From Thamnaconus septentrionalis (taxonomy: Eukaryota; Chordata; Actinopteri; Tetraodontiformes; Monacanthidae), in assembly GCA_009823395.1 (NCBI GenBank), contig CM020506.1, positions 20,170,001 through 20,234,000 on the forward strand: DNA of 64,000 nt, given 5' to 3'. The notes below the pieces were generated by a model. That model saw only the letters and a list, made by a program, of their open reading frames with translations. It did no database searches and was not told the origin of the DNA. The position numbers and the translations under genes were made by a program. Positions 49,150 through 60,552 of the stretch are shown piece by piece (position 1 is the stretch's first letter; each line of letters opens with the position of its first letter).

Positions 49150-49502
49150 GGTGGGGCTGCCGGTCCTGGACGGGGCCACAGACGCTGAGAGGAGAGTGAG
49201 GCTGAAGTGAAGGCTGAGCTGGCTGTAGGACACCCCCCTCCTTGTATCACTGCTGTGACGCTCACTGGGGGCATGCCAGTGGACAGCTGCTGCAGACGCC
49301 CTGATAAAAAAAGTAGGCTTGCGGCCCCTCCACCCTTAGCTCGCACGCACACACTCACACGCACATGCACAATGTAATTTGCACGGACAGAAAAAGGCAT
49401 GCCTTCAGGGAGAGCCCACAGTTGTGTCACATTTCACATGGTGCTGTGGGGTTTGAACAGTGGCACCAACTTCTTGCACCAGCTTGGGGGGAGAGGCCAC
49501 AC

Positions 49503-49640
49503 ACCTCAGAATCAGAATCAGAAAAATCTTTATTGCCCAGTACAATTTTTTACACATAAAAGGAATTTGTTTTGCCAATGTTGGTGCATGACAATCTTCT
49601 GAAAATAAACTTCTAAAAAGAAAAAAATATATAAACACAT
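49503..49640 (-). repeat. LINE-derived repeat, 3' end
   Basis: Reads TCAGAATCAGAATCAGAAAA, TTTATTGCC, AAGGAATTTGTTTTGCC, TTGGTGCATGACAA on the plus strand: the reverse complement of a common teleost LINE 3' end, inserted just upstream of cav3. Confidence 0.55.
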
Positions 49641-52600
49641 GTAACCATTACAACATGTGTGTATATATATATGTATATATATATATATCATATGTTTTTT
49701 GGAATAAAAGAGCTGGGCAGCTGGCAGTGATACAAAAAACGATGAGGTGCAAGCTGAGCGTTAGTGTAACTCATTGAGGGAATTAAGGCTCACTTAACCC
49801 TCGTATCATCTCGGAGGAGAAACTTTTGCTCGTGCATTCAGAGCTTTATTACACTACTGCACAAGTAAAAACGCACTGCCAAACGTTTTAAAAAAGCGTC
49901 TCAAGTTGCATTTCTCGTATGTTGTGTGCTGCAGCTTCACCTTGGAGCTCAGCAGTCATTTGGCTTCAGCTAAATAAGTAAGTGTCACTTTATTACTGTA
50001 CTATGTTGGAGTGTAGATGTTCCCACGGTGAGAACAGTTAGCAGGCAACAGATCCTCCCTGCATAGTGGAGTTTTCTCAGTTTTTACTCATTGATTTGCA
50101 CGACTGTGTTTGCTGCACATGAATTTGCTACACAATCCTACATATTCAAATGTGTTGACCTTAAAAAAGTACGATTTGTCACCATTTTCCCTCATTTTTG
50201 AGTGTGCAAGGCACTCTGAGACACCTAGGGATGTGATTGATGAGTTGGTTGGTTGATTGGCCGTGGTGCCACGGTTCTGGGACAACGCCAAACATAAATT
50301 TCAATAGTGGACCAAAATAACTCTGATTCAGCCTTCCTTAAGCCGCGCAGTTGCTGCTATCAGTCACAGAGTTTCTATATCAGCCGGTCGCATAAACAAA
50401 TTCCAAACAGAGGGAGAAGGGGCGTGGAGGGACCAGGGACTCATTTCACCCGTTGCTATTTTCTCAATCGGTAGGATGCAAGAAGACTACAGGAAATGAG
50501 AGTTTGGCAAACGGTTCAGAATTGCCTGCCCCCGTTCTGCAGTAACAGAGACCGAGGATGGTGGAGTGGATGTGGGGTGAGGGCTGGCTGGGATCAAAGT
50601 GCATGCGGTGCAGAGCCAAGCTCATTAATGGACTATTCCTGGTGCAGCAATGGAGACAGTGGAGGCTAGTTGGCCACTGATACAGGGAGACCGAAATAGA
50701 AGCGAGTCACAGTGGGCATAGCTCTCCGTCTGCCGCTGTCACTGCGTGCAAAGGTGGCCTGGCTCTGGTCCCCAATCTGAACGTAGACCCACATTACGTT
50801 CTGTAGTAGCAGTCACATACAGAATGTCAAGACGGCACTAGCCAGGAATGAAGTGTCCCTTGACTTGTTTTTGCTTTGAGAGTGTGTAAGTGGAGAAAAA
50901 AACACACAGGAGCTGTTCAAATCAGCCCTCTGTGATGTCATAAAGGTGGTTGATGCCCCACTTTGGTAAGTAACGACTGCCCCAAGGAGTTTTGTTTATG
51001 TAAAACATACTAAAAATATTAATACAATGTAATTTCTTTAAATAATTTATCTTCCCTGAAACAAATAATAATAGGGAAAAATAAGCCATTGTTCGTGATA
51101 TCAAGAAAATAGCTGACTTTTCCACATATATACATATTGATGTCATTTTTTTTCATTTAATGAATAGTGGGCTGAGTCATATAACTGACCCACAGACAGT
51201 TTGGGTGGTGCTTTTTTTTTTTTTTCAGTTTAAGAGGTTATTTAATGAAGAAAGTAAAAGGTTTGTCTAATGGCTGGTTATTTTTATTTTTTTATTTTTA
51301 ACTCCAGTGTTAACAGTAAACTCTCTGCCACAGGCCTCCAGACAACAGGGTTTTTTTATACTTGTACCAAAGAGTTTGGGGTTTGTTGTAACAACAGAAG
51401 AAAGCAAGAGAGAGATGTGTCACAAGAGATGATACCTAGAAGTCAATATGTAGAACTTTAAAAAAAAAAACAATTGGACAATAAAAAAGGTGTGAACGAT
51501 TGGCTCTTCTCATTTCTGCCAACTGTATTAGTAAAGGGTTTTTTATTTCATCCTCACTGTGGAGTGTTCCCTACAGCGAGAGATATTCGCAGGCTAGGCC
51601 AGGGGATGAGTAAGGCGATTACATGGGATTACACAGGAGCTGAAGTCTATCAGCAAAGTCAATCAGAAAAATTCACTCATCAGCCTGTGCAGAGCGACAA
51701 AAATGCAGGGGGAAAAAATCCCATTCATTTTTTTTTTTAATCAATCATCCATTCAGGCCTATACGGACTTCTTTTTTTCCCCTCCTTCAGCCGTTGTCGT
51801 GACGACACATTTATTCACAGTTTTCACCTTTTGCCAGACGGATGATAATTCAGCCATGGCACTTCCCAGCGCTTCAAAGAGACGGCTTAGGAAAGTGTTT
51901 AGTATGCTGGCCCACACAGGCTAGATCTTCACTGCGACGCTCTACAGAAAATGGCCACATCAGCTCGGTAACTGGCAGGAACAAATACAATGCAGTTGAG
52001 CTTGTAGTAGCAATGCCACCCTAGCTACAGGTGTATTTTTTTATTTAACAAATGAACTTTTTTTTTTTTAAAAAAAAAATCTTTGTCTTTTCCACGAAGG
52101 ACGTGGCGCACGGTGAGCTTGTTTGGTGGGTCTGGGACAACAGGAGATGCAGATGCAGAGCTGCAGGCTCGCACACATCAGACGGGGCTTTACTTCATAT
52201 CCACACGCTTCCAAAGCTTTCCTTCACTGGGGATGATTTTTTTTTTCTTCTTCAATCCCTTGGTGAGATGATGGCCTCGTCAAACACAAAGACAGCCAAA
52301 GAACAGATGACGACTGCCGCCTTGGATATGTATGTATAGACGTTGTGCGTCCAACACAACAATGGATGACAATTGGACCTACTGTGGCGAAAGCCCTCTG
52401 GGCAACTGTATATATGATCGCGTCCACTTGAGGTCAGTGTTACGCAGAGCGAAGGTCAGTTCAAGATTTTCGGGTCCTCTTTGTTCTGGAGACAACAGCT
52501 CAGTCTCCATCAGTTTCAGTTGACCCTAATAGGGTGACTGGAGAAAACAACAACAACTACACCTATAAACCTGCAGGTGGATGTGAAAGCACCAAGACTG

Positions 52601-53490
52601 TGAGCAGCAAGTTTTCATATCAGACTCACTGGTCTAAGTTGTTTCTCTTGGCAGAAATGATTCATCTCAGTCTGATCTGATGTGAGGCTCCCCGGCAGCT
52701 TTTATGTGTGTATTTCGCAGTTGTAATTGTCGTTGTTCTTTTTTTTCTTTTTCTTTTTTATCTGAACACTCTGATGATTCTTTGGTCCGCTCCTGCCGAC
52801 TATCAAGCGCTCCGTGTCACTTGGGGTGAAGTCCAAATCTTCAAAGAGCCAATCCACTTTCCCATCACTCCCACAGCTGGTCTCTCATCTTCTAATCCCC
52901 GCTCTCCTCCTTCCCCTGAGATAAGCTGTGGCTCGGCTTGCTTTGCTTTGCTGCTGTCCTTGTCAATAAAAGAGCATCCAACATCGCGCTGGAAACTCTG
53001 GAGGCGAGTAGCAGGTGGTGCACAATGTTGACTGACCTGTAAATCAAAAGCCTTTTAGGCCTTTGTTTCTGTGTTGCAGGGTATTTGGCAGTTCTTAAAT
53101 ATTCCAATCATAGCGTTTTTAAAAATGGGATTCACTGGGTTATAGCACACCCTGTTGGTCGTCACAGTTATTGGGCACTAATTTTAGCAGAAATCCTCAA
53201 CATGAGAGCTAATTGACTTTTAATGACTAATGAGGAAGCCATTTTTGACTCTTTTTAACCACAGCATTTGCAGTAGTACCTGTTTGGTTAGTTGGAGGCA
53301 GCTTTTAGTGGCACTGTTGTCATGGCAGGGTGTGATTACAGGGTTGTATTTGGTGTGTGTGAGGAAACCATGGTGATGGAAGCCTGCCGATCGTTCATCA
53401 AGCAGATGATGGCACAGCCCACAAACTTTAGAAGGTTAGCAAGAGGGTTCGCAACAAAGTTGAAAGACAAAATACCTCCAGAATGTAGCT

Positions 53491-53494
<4 letters not shown>

Positions 53495-53544
<50 letters not shown>
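53495..53544 (+). repeat. (TG)n microsatellite
   Basis: Uninterrupted TG repeat. Confidence 0.95.
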
Positions 53545-53545
<1 letters not shown>

Positions 53546-55248
53546 CTGTTTTACTGTTTATTTATACTGGTGCGAAATTATGTATGAAATGATGAATTCA
53601 CTGAGAGTGGGAACAAACTGCACAAAGCACATAAAAGTGAATTTGAGCAAAGTGTATATGAATAGATTAATGCCGTGCAGTAGCGACGTGTGTGATGGGG
53701 TGAGTGCAGCAGTGCAGTCTAAGTGGGTGCGAGGGAGATGTTGCCAGGGGTGAGTGCGCATCCTTACTGCTCCGACCGCTCAAGAGTGCGCCGACGAAAA
53801 GACTCCGCGCTCATAAACGTTCCGGGTGCGACGGATCGCTGGTCGAGGAGGACAGTTGTGGGGGCTGTTTATGTTATTTATTTATTTTTTTATGGTGTTT
53901 AATTATATTATGATTGTGAGTTACTTTATTATTTGTGAAATGGCATGTTGAATGTTCATTTTTTGGCTTTTGACGGTGGCCTTCAGGTTTCACCCAGGTG
54001 GCTAAAGAGTGGCCGACAATAGAAGGAGCCATCGTTTCCATCTTTTGGTTGTTGCTGCTCAGAGATCAGGGTGCACATGAGAATGAACATTAGAAAATAA
54101 AGCAAGAAAGAAATTCTCCCATTCCTTGTCTCAGTCTTTGTTTCATCTGCAGCGCTTGGCTGCTACTGGCCATTTAACAGGCATTAGCACATGTTTGGTG
54201 CTATAAAAGACAGGTTAAAGACAAAAAAAAACTTCATGAGCAACAATGTATTTGGAGCTTAAACATCCATCTGGAATGTCTTGAGTCACTCTTAAGTTAT
54301 AAGGTTCAAAGGTCAACGTAAAGTGGTCAAAATAAATCAATACCAGTATCACCAGACTGTCGTCTACCTAGAAATAAAACAAACTCTTTTGCTTTTCTAT
54401 AAATCTATTCTACTCTTACTCTAACAGCAGGCATTCAGTGGAATTCAATGGCTTTTCCCTGGATTTTCCTTTAAATTGCAGCAGCAGTGAAATTAACTTG
54501 TTTGTGTAGCCATTGCCTGTGTTGTCACCTACATGTTAAGACCAAATTTGCCCTTTGACATCGGTTAAGCCTGATAACATTACAATGCTTGGGAAACAGA
54601 GCCTAACAAAAATATCGGATTCTGGCGGTGATGTTTGTCTCTGCTGTCCAATTTAATCTATGCAGTGTTCATCAGACTCAGATTCTACAGATTCTAGACG
54701 TCAGGAGAAGAGGACTGGTAGTTTCAAGAATGCACAGTCATTAACAGACAAGCATTGACTAAATGAATAAATAAATAAAGACACACAAAAAACGAGACCC
54801 TGTCAATGAAGAAAAAGATGGCTTTAATTCGGCAGAAAGAGCCTTCTGTTCAGCTCTTCCGGGAACGTCTTGTCTACCTGATGGTGCCTAGAAACTGTAA
54901 TTCCACCTGGGCTTAAATTAAAAGCTCTGAGTGCCCTGGCAAAACACTGTCATTTTACAACTACATATGGTGGAAAAAAAATAACCAATTACACACATAT
55001 ATTGTCGGTGCATTAGTTACCTTACACTGGTGTGTCTGCTTGCCCGCCAGCACAACCCAGTTATGTAAGGACACTGTACACACACGCCAGTAGCAAACTG
55101 CTCTTATTTGCCTCAAACACACTGTTCTTTATTCGTCGTGTGTGCTGTTTGTGGAAGCCTAATACAAACAGCAGCTGCCATAAAGTAGCACTCAGCCACC
55201 ACTCACACAGCATTATCAAAGGTAAGCAAGGATTTCTGTTGTAAAGCC

Positions 55249-55295
55249 GCTATCTCAGCTACAGTCCGTACTATCTCAGCTACAGTCCATACTCC

Positions 55296-55357
<62 letters not shown>
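55249..55357 (+). repeat. Short tandem duplication followed by (TG)29
   Basis: CTATCTCAGCTACAGTCC occurs twice in tandem (period 22), then a TG tract from 55300. Confidence 0.9.
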
Positions 55358-55358
<1 letters not shown>

Positions 55359-56075
55359 AGGTTGCAAGTAAAAAGCAACAATTAGTTCTCTCTTAAATTC
55401 TCTGACCGGATCATTTAGTGATACACGGAATCACTTTACATGATTCACTTGTCAAAGGCCACTGCCTGGTCTCTTAACAACCAACAGAAGCTGTTTGGCA
55501 ATATTTTTTTGGAATTGACACGACTGAATACTATTGAATGTATTAAACAATGTATGAAATTCCTTATCAAAATGAGCAAAACGTCCAGTCATGTCACAGG
55601 AACTGCAGATACACAACACATTTTGTCTTTATTTATTATCTTAATTCTTATTTATCACAATCATTATTAACTGATAGATGTACAGTATGCATAAATAACC
55701 ATTAACTTAATTACTTTTTATTATCATATGGGCCATACCAGCTAAAAATGTTTATATGCTTCAGCTAAAAAAAAAAAAAAAAAAAGTCCAACTTGTATTT
55801 TTCTAATATCCTTCACTAAGCTTTTCCTCTTGTCTTTACGGTTGCAGACAAGAGGCAACATCCAAGGCACAAATATCAAAAGGAACTCCTCGATTTGTGC
55901 ACTCAATGAGTCAGAATTATGATACAATCAATTATCACACCTAGATATGGTAATACCAGTTATTTTATGGTGGAAGTACCATTTGAACAACCCATTTAGA
56001 CAACATATTCAAGCATTTTAAAAATGGACATGGTCTCAGTATTGACGCCGCAGTGTCCGGCTGCCGTCCATCCAT

Positions 56076-57395
56076 CTAACTTTTCTCCTCAGGTAGAATA
56101 AGTCCGGGGATTTTCACCGCCTGCTCCTCGGCGTTCTTAGTGTGAGACCTGGAACGACCGGATGAGACCTCAGGGGAGACGGCGGTCCTCTGGATAAACT
56201 GGAGGAAGTTCTCCTGCAGGGAGCCTTCATGGCTGACCGCCCCCATGTCCGTGGAGCGCGTCAGGCAGCAGCGTCGAAACTTCACCAGCTCCTCCCGGAT
56301 CTGCCTGTTCATCAGGCCGTAGAAGAATGGGTTGACGGCGAAGGACGAGTAGGCCAGCCAGGTGACCGCCTCCTCCAAGTCACCGGGACTCTGCATGGAG
56401 CCCGTCAGGGACATGTGCAGGTGGAAGATGAAAAAGGGCAGCCAGCAGACCAGGAACTGGCTCACGATGAAGACCAGGGTGAGGGCGGCCTTGCCTCCGC
56501 TGAAAGCCCTCTCGGGGGAGAGTCTTTGCGGCAGCGAGCGGCCGGTGGCCACCACCACGATGGCGGTCTGGCTGCCGACGGAGTCCGAGCGACTCTTGGC
56601 GGGGCTGGCGTTTGCCCAGGTGGGCGTGGCGGCGGCGGCGGCAGGTGCCAGCTGCAGGGCGGCGGAGCGCGCCACCCGGTAGACGGAGCAGTAGACGGCA
56701 AAGATAATGACAGCGGGGAGCAGGAAGCAGAGCACGCTGAAGAGCACCGCGAACACGCCCCGCAGCCGGCTGTGGCTGGCGTGCAGGGAGCAGTGGGCGG
56801 CGGCGATGGAGCTCTGGCGGCCGTAGGCCGGCCACCCGAAGACCGTGACCAGGGCCAGGGCGCCCGACTTGACCCAGATCAGGAGCATGACGCCCACGGC
56901 CAGGTTGATGGTCATGCTGACCTGGTAGCGCATGGGGTGGACGATGTAGAAGTAGCGCTCCACGCTGATGGCGGTGACGGTGAGGGTGGCCAGCGAGACC
57001 AGGAAGACGTTGAGGAAGATGTAGACCTGGCACTCCAGCACGGTGAAGACCATGGCCCCGAAGTAGGGTGAGCTGGAGACGATGCCCAGCGGCATGAGGA
57101 GGACGGCGCACACCAGGTCCACGGCGCACAGGTGGCACACCAGCGCGAACCTCTTCATGTGAGGCGCCCGGGCGATGGCCACCATCACACCGGCGTTGGA
57201 GATCAGAGCCACCAGGTTGAGGGTCACCATGCAGAACAGGCCCAGAAGGTCCTTGACCTGCGACTGGGAGCTGGTGACCACGCCCCCGTTGGCAGGGACG
57301 ATGGGCTCGGACCCCCATTGGACAGTGGTGATGTTGGAGAGGAGCGGCGGCGGTGCCGAGGCTAGCATGGGCCCGGTCTTGGTCTTGGCGGCCAT
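56076..57395 (-). CDS. gpr62: Orphan class-A GPCR of the GPR61/GPR62 group
   Basis: Single-exon, 439-residue seven-TM receptor related to biogenic-amine receptors, expected at the plasma membrane, with no established ligand. TM1 has N67, TM2 CHLCAVDLVCAVLLMP with D93, TM3 starts at C122 and ends in ERY (146-148) followed by YIVHPMRY, TM6 VSQFLVCWLPFFIF and TM7 NPFFYGLMNRQIR. One sequon (N21IT) is in the N-terminus. The third loop is long and Ala-rich. The first in-frame ATG is at 57395 (good context, G at -3 and +4); the frame is open for 28 more codons but only from a TTG, so I do not use it. The C-tail (EGSLQENFLQF, then KIPG) looks more like GPR61 as I recall it, but PARP3 is the human neighbour of GPR62. 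The symbol therefore rests on synteny. A candidate AATAAA on this strand is at 55717-55722. Confidence 0.88.
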   Translation of the reverse strand: MAAKTKTGPMLASAPPPLLSNITTVQWGSEPIVPANGGVVTSSQSQVKDLLGLFCMVTLNLVALISNAGVMVAIARAPHMKRFALVCHLCAVDLVCAVLLMPLGIVSSSPYFGAMVFTVLECQVYIFLNVFLVSLATLTVTAISVERYFYIVHPMRYQVSMTINLAVGVMLLIWVKSGALALVTVFGWPAYGRQSSIAAAHCSLHASHSRLRGVFAVLFSVLCFLLPAVIIFAVYCSVYRVARSAALQLAPAAAAATPTWANASPAKSRSDSVGSQTAIVVVATGRSLPQRLSPERAFSGGKAALTLVFIVSQFLVCWLPFFIFHLHMSLTGSMQSPGDLEEAVTWLAYSSFAVNPFFYGLMNRQIREELVKFRRCCLTRSTDMGAVSHEGSLQENFLQFIQRTAVSPEVSSGRSRSHTKNAEEQAVKIPGLILPEEKS

Positions 57396-57858
57396 CACAC
57401 GTCCAGAACGCTGTCCATTCGGACCGCGGTCGTCCTCATCGGCGGATGTCCTGCGGTCAAAACTGGTCAAGAGGGACAAAAGTCAAGGGACTTTTTCCTT
57501 CATGCATGAATGCACTGCACAGCTCTAAAAGGTCGTATATGTACTTCGGTTGAATTTATTATGTTTTCCCATACTTCTATATTTTCAATCAAGTGGAAAG
57601 TTTTACTCTTTGATGAACCATTACCACACCCCGCAGCATCACCGCCAGTGCTCGATGGCTCTGCTGCTTCAAACAGACTGGTTGTCTGGCTTGTTACCGG
57701 GTGATCAAACTGCCTTATCACATTGTGCTAGCATTGTGTTGAGCTTGCTCCCCCTCTGCCTTCCGGGTCGATGCCAGTGAAGATGATATTCAAGCAGCGA
57801 GAGTGCTTTCTTTATTAACTACATGACACATTTAAACTATGTTCAATGCTTGAGTATT

Positions 57859-57984
57859 CATTCATTCATTTTCTATACCCGCTTATTCCTATTCAGGGTG
57901 ACGGGGGTCTGCTGGAGCCTATCCCAGCTGTCTTAGGGCGAAGGCAGGGTGACACCCTGGACAAGTCGCCAGTTCATCGCAGGG
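57859..57984 (-). mobile_element. 5'-truncated retroposon with 12-bp target duplication
   Basis: 126-bp copy of the tRNA-headed retroposon 3' end: TTTTCTATACCCGCTTATTC, GGGGTCTGCTGGAGCCTATC, GCAGGGTGACACCCTGGAC. The identical 12-mer TGCTTGAGTATT lies at 57847-57858 and 57985-57996. The tail is ATTC/GAAT repeats at the left. This shows target-primed non-LTR insertion. Confidence 0.85.
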
Positions 57985-59384
57985 TGCTTGAGTATTGAAT
58001 TCTAAAATGGACTTCTCGCAGTATTTAAGTAAAAAATAAAAAAAGAACTATTGTAACACTGCTACTTGAGTGTGGTGCTTACAGAAAATAGTTTACTGTC
58101 TACCTAAGTGGTTTTTTGGGGGCCTAAGGACATTTTCAGTGATGGTGAACGTGGCACAACAGCAGTTTTCTGTTGTAATGAACCTTAGGACATCAGCTCA
58201 GACTCTCCTACACACATTGATATTTTCTTTAAAGTATATGGTTAACATGATTAGTAAGCTTTTTCCATTAGGTTTTGCATACAAAAAGCACAATATTGAT
58301 TGTGATGCAGTGTCCTGAAACAACTTAATATAAATAGCAAATGCTGAATAGTGAAATAATAAAAAATAGCAATAATAATAATTAAAATAAGTAAACTATT
58401 TATCTCTAGTTAAAATAAACACAAAAATACAATTTGTTTGGAAAATGCATATCTAGAGTGCTTACCAGTGAGGAAAGGAAAACCTTCCACCTGATCAGAT
58501 GTTGAACAGGTCAAAAAAAAAAACTTACATTGTTCTTAAGTTAATGACTTCAAATCCACAGTGTAATTAGTTTCTAATAAATAATCACACTCCCTTAAAA
58601 TGGCCAGTTACACAAGATTTTTTTTTTTTTAATGTGTTATACCACCGACTTTGAATTTGGTTAAATCTTCAATATTTTCGCTATTTCACAGCAGTATGTA
58701 CAAAGGACCATTCAGTGATTACTTACCCATTATCTCCTGTGTTGTTCACTTATCACAACAGGTGACACAGACAGATAAACTAAAAAAAAAAAAAAAAAAA
58801 AAAAAAATCCTAATATAATTCCAAACAATTTCCGGACAAAAGAATCAGAACAGCTATTGCCATTAAATCATTTTCGCTGTTCTAAAGTTATGAGACATTT
58901 TATATAGTCATTACTAAATCAATGCTGATTTCAGATGTTGAATGATGCTTCCTCTCATTACGGTCCAGCACTGTGTATGGCCGTGACTGTCACACATTGT
59001 ATTGCGTGTATCTTTTTTTTTTCTTTTTTGCTTTCAGATGGACACTCACTCCTCTGTCTGACCTCCTGGGCTTCATCATCGCTGGGTCCTAGATTCCACC
59101 AAATTAGAGACTCATTTTTCATGTAAATATAAAGACAGTAGGAAATTACATTTCAATTGTCTTCATCAATAGAATTTGTTCCTTTTTTCAGAATTTCCAT
59201 CGTAAGGATTAAAAAAAAAAAGTTGGAAAAGTATTCATGTGGCCCCCAGTTTTTGCCTTTGGTCCAGTAAAAATAAAAACATGCACACGGCAGTTGAACT
59301 TAAACTGGGTTTTCTAACTTCAAATACTTTTGAAGTTTGCTTTCAGCAAAAGGAACTTTTTTTAACCATTTCCTCAAGTTCAGT

Positions 59385-59450
59385 GGGCCAGATTAAAAAG
59401 ATGCGCGGATTACATATGGCCCCCGGGCCGTAGTTTGCTCATGCTTGATT
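59385..59450. mobile_element. hAT (Tip100/Zaphod-like) terminal fragment
   Basis: GGCCCCCGGGCCGTAGTTTG then CTCATGCTTG resembles the end (CAAACTACGGCCCG..GGCC) of widespread vertebrate hAT elements. A possible companion GTGGCCCCCAG lies at about 59240. Confidence 0.45.
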
Positions 59451-59675
59451 TAGACTGATAATGATTATTTGCTCATAATCATGAATGTCTTTTGGAATAC
59501 TAATAAACCATGTTTCTGTATTGCTGTTTTGCGATTAAACAAGAAACAGTCTTAAGCATAATGTTTTATTTTCTAATGAAGTAAAGCATGATGTTGAGAG
59601 GCAAACAGACCTGCTACTACAGTTACAGGTGTCACACTGTCCATCAACATCCAAAAAGGAAGCACTACATGTTTG

Positions 59676-60376
59676 TAGAGGCATTTCACTTTATTCTGGT
59701 TAGAGTAATATCACAGTGCAAAGGCGCTGAGGCAAGGACATGACAAGGAAAGTTGCTCACTGCTGACACCGTATGGTGACATTTGTAACTTTGCTCAGTG
59801 AGGCGTAAATTTACCTAATCTGAGATACAAGACACATCATTGCCAAAGCACTTCAGATTCCTTCTAAACACAACAAGCAACAACCAAATATTGCGTTCTT
59901 ACAAGTACCAGCAGCTTAAAATTGTACTCATACTTTTAAAGTCCCATTTAGTTTTGCATAAAACCCGACATGATCCAAAATGTCTGCAATGAAGGTTCTC
60001 AGCATACTAAAGGAGGAAGGCGAGAAGGAAGCATTTCTAATTGTGTTGTGTAGAGCCAAAGCGCTGCTTTCAGAAGCGCAACTCAGACACAAAATAACAA
60101 ACACAAAAGCCATAAGTTGCTTCAAAAGAAAATGTGCAAGGTAATAAGAGGCCTTCAAACATTCAAAATCAACAGGAGCAGAGCAGTGCAAAAGGAATAG
60201 AAGTGCAATCTATCACGCTTATTTTGACAGCGTCAAAAACATAAGGCACAGGGGATTATGAAACTCTTATGCATCACGATGCGAACAGGAACATTGGCAG
60301 ATGATTATGATTATGAAAACGGCAGGGAGCAGAGCTAGACAGGAAGAGAGTTCTTCTCCACCAGAACCAGCGTTTT
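59676..60376 (-). other. parp3: parp3 3' UTR with candidate poly(A) signal
   Basis: Non-coding sequence after the stop; AATAAA on the minus strand at 59690-59695, about 680 bases from the stop. No other gene feature is seen here. Confidence 0.5.
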
Positions 60377-60552
60377 TCAGTAGCTCATGTGCAGCTCCAG
60401 CAGGTAGCGAATGCGACACTGACTCTCTTTGTAGATGAGATATTCGCTGTTTGAGAAGGAGCTGTTGCTGTACTGAGGCTGATCTTCGGGCTTGCCCTGG
60501 GGAACGGCAACCTTCTTGCCATCCAAGGTGATGAATATGTCCTTGGACGGAT
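60377..60552 (-). CDS. parp3: parp3 last coding exon with catalytic Glu
   Basis: GTGCTTTCAG acceptor; DPSKDIFITLDGKKVAVPQG through NSEYLIYKESQCRIRYLLEL to the stop at 60377-60379. Separated from the previous exon by a 1.6-kb intron holding a Tc1-like fragment. The other introns are far shorter. Confidence 0.95.

Larger units (their letters stand above)
49641..56075. other. Intergenic between cav3 and gpr62
   Basis: Two TG repeats and AT-rich unique sequence; no exon recognised. Upstream region of cav3 on its right-hand side and gpr62 3' UTR at the far end. Confidence 0.6.
57396..59675. other. Intergenic between gpr62 and parp3
   Basis: gpr62 5' flank, the truncated retroposon and a hAT fragment; poly-A runs near 58782-58807. 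No gene seen. Confidence 0.6.

Noticed and set aside
49150..56075. Search for ssuh2 or rad18 exons beside oxtr-cav3
   Set aside because: No matching exon seen; these genes are not in the window.
56229..57318. Long open frames on other frames of the gpr62-like gene
   Set aside because: Low-complexity Gly/Ala/Arg/His sequence expected from GC-rich coding DNA read out of frame.
57396..57479. N-terminal extension of the gpr62-like frame (28 codons)
   Set aside because: Starts at TTG, not ATG. The first ATG at 57395 has a good context, and the extension contains a possible splice acceptor (TTTTGACCGCAG).
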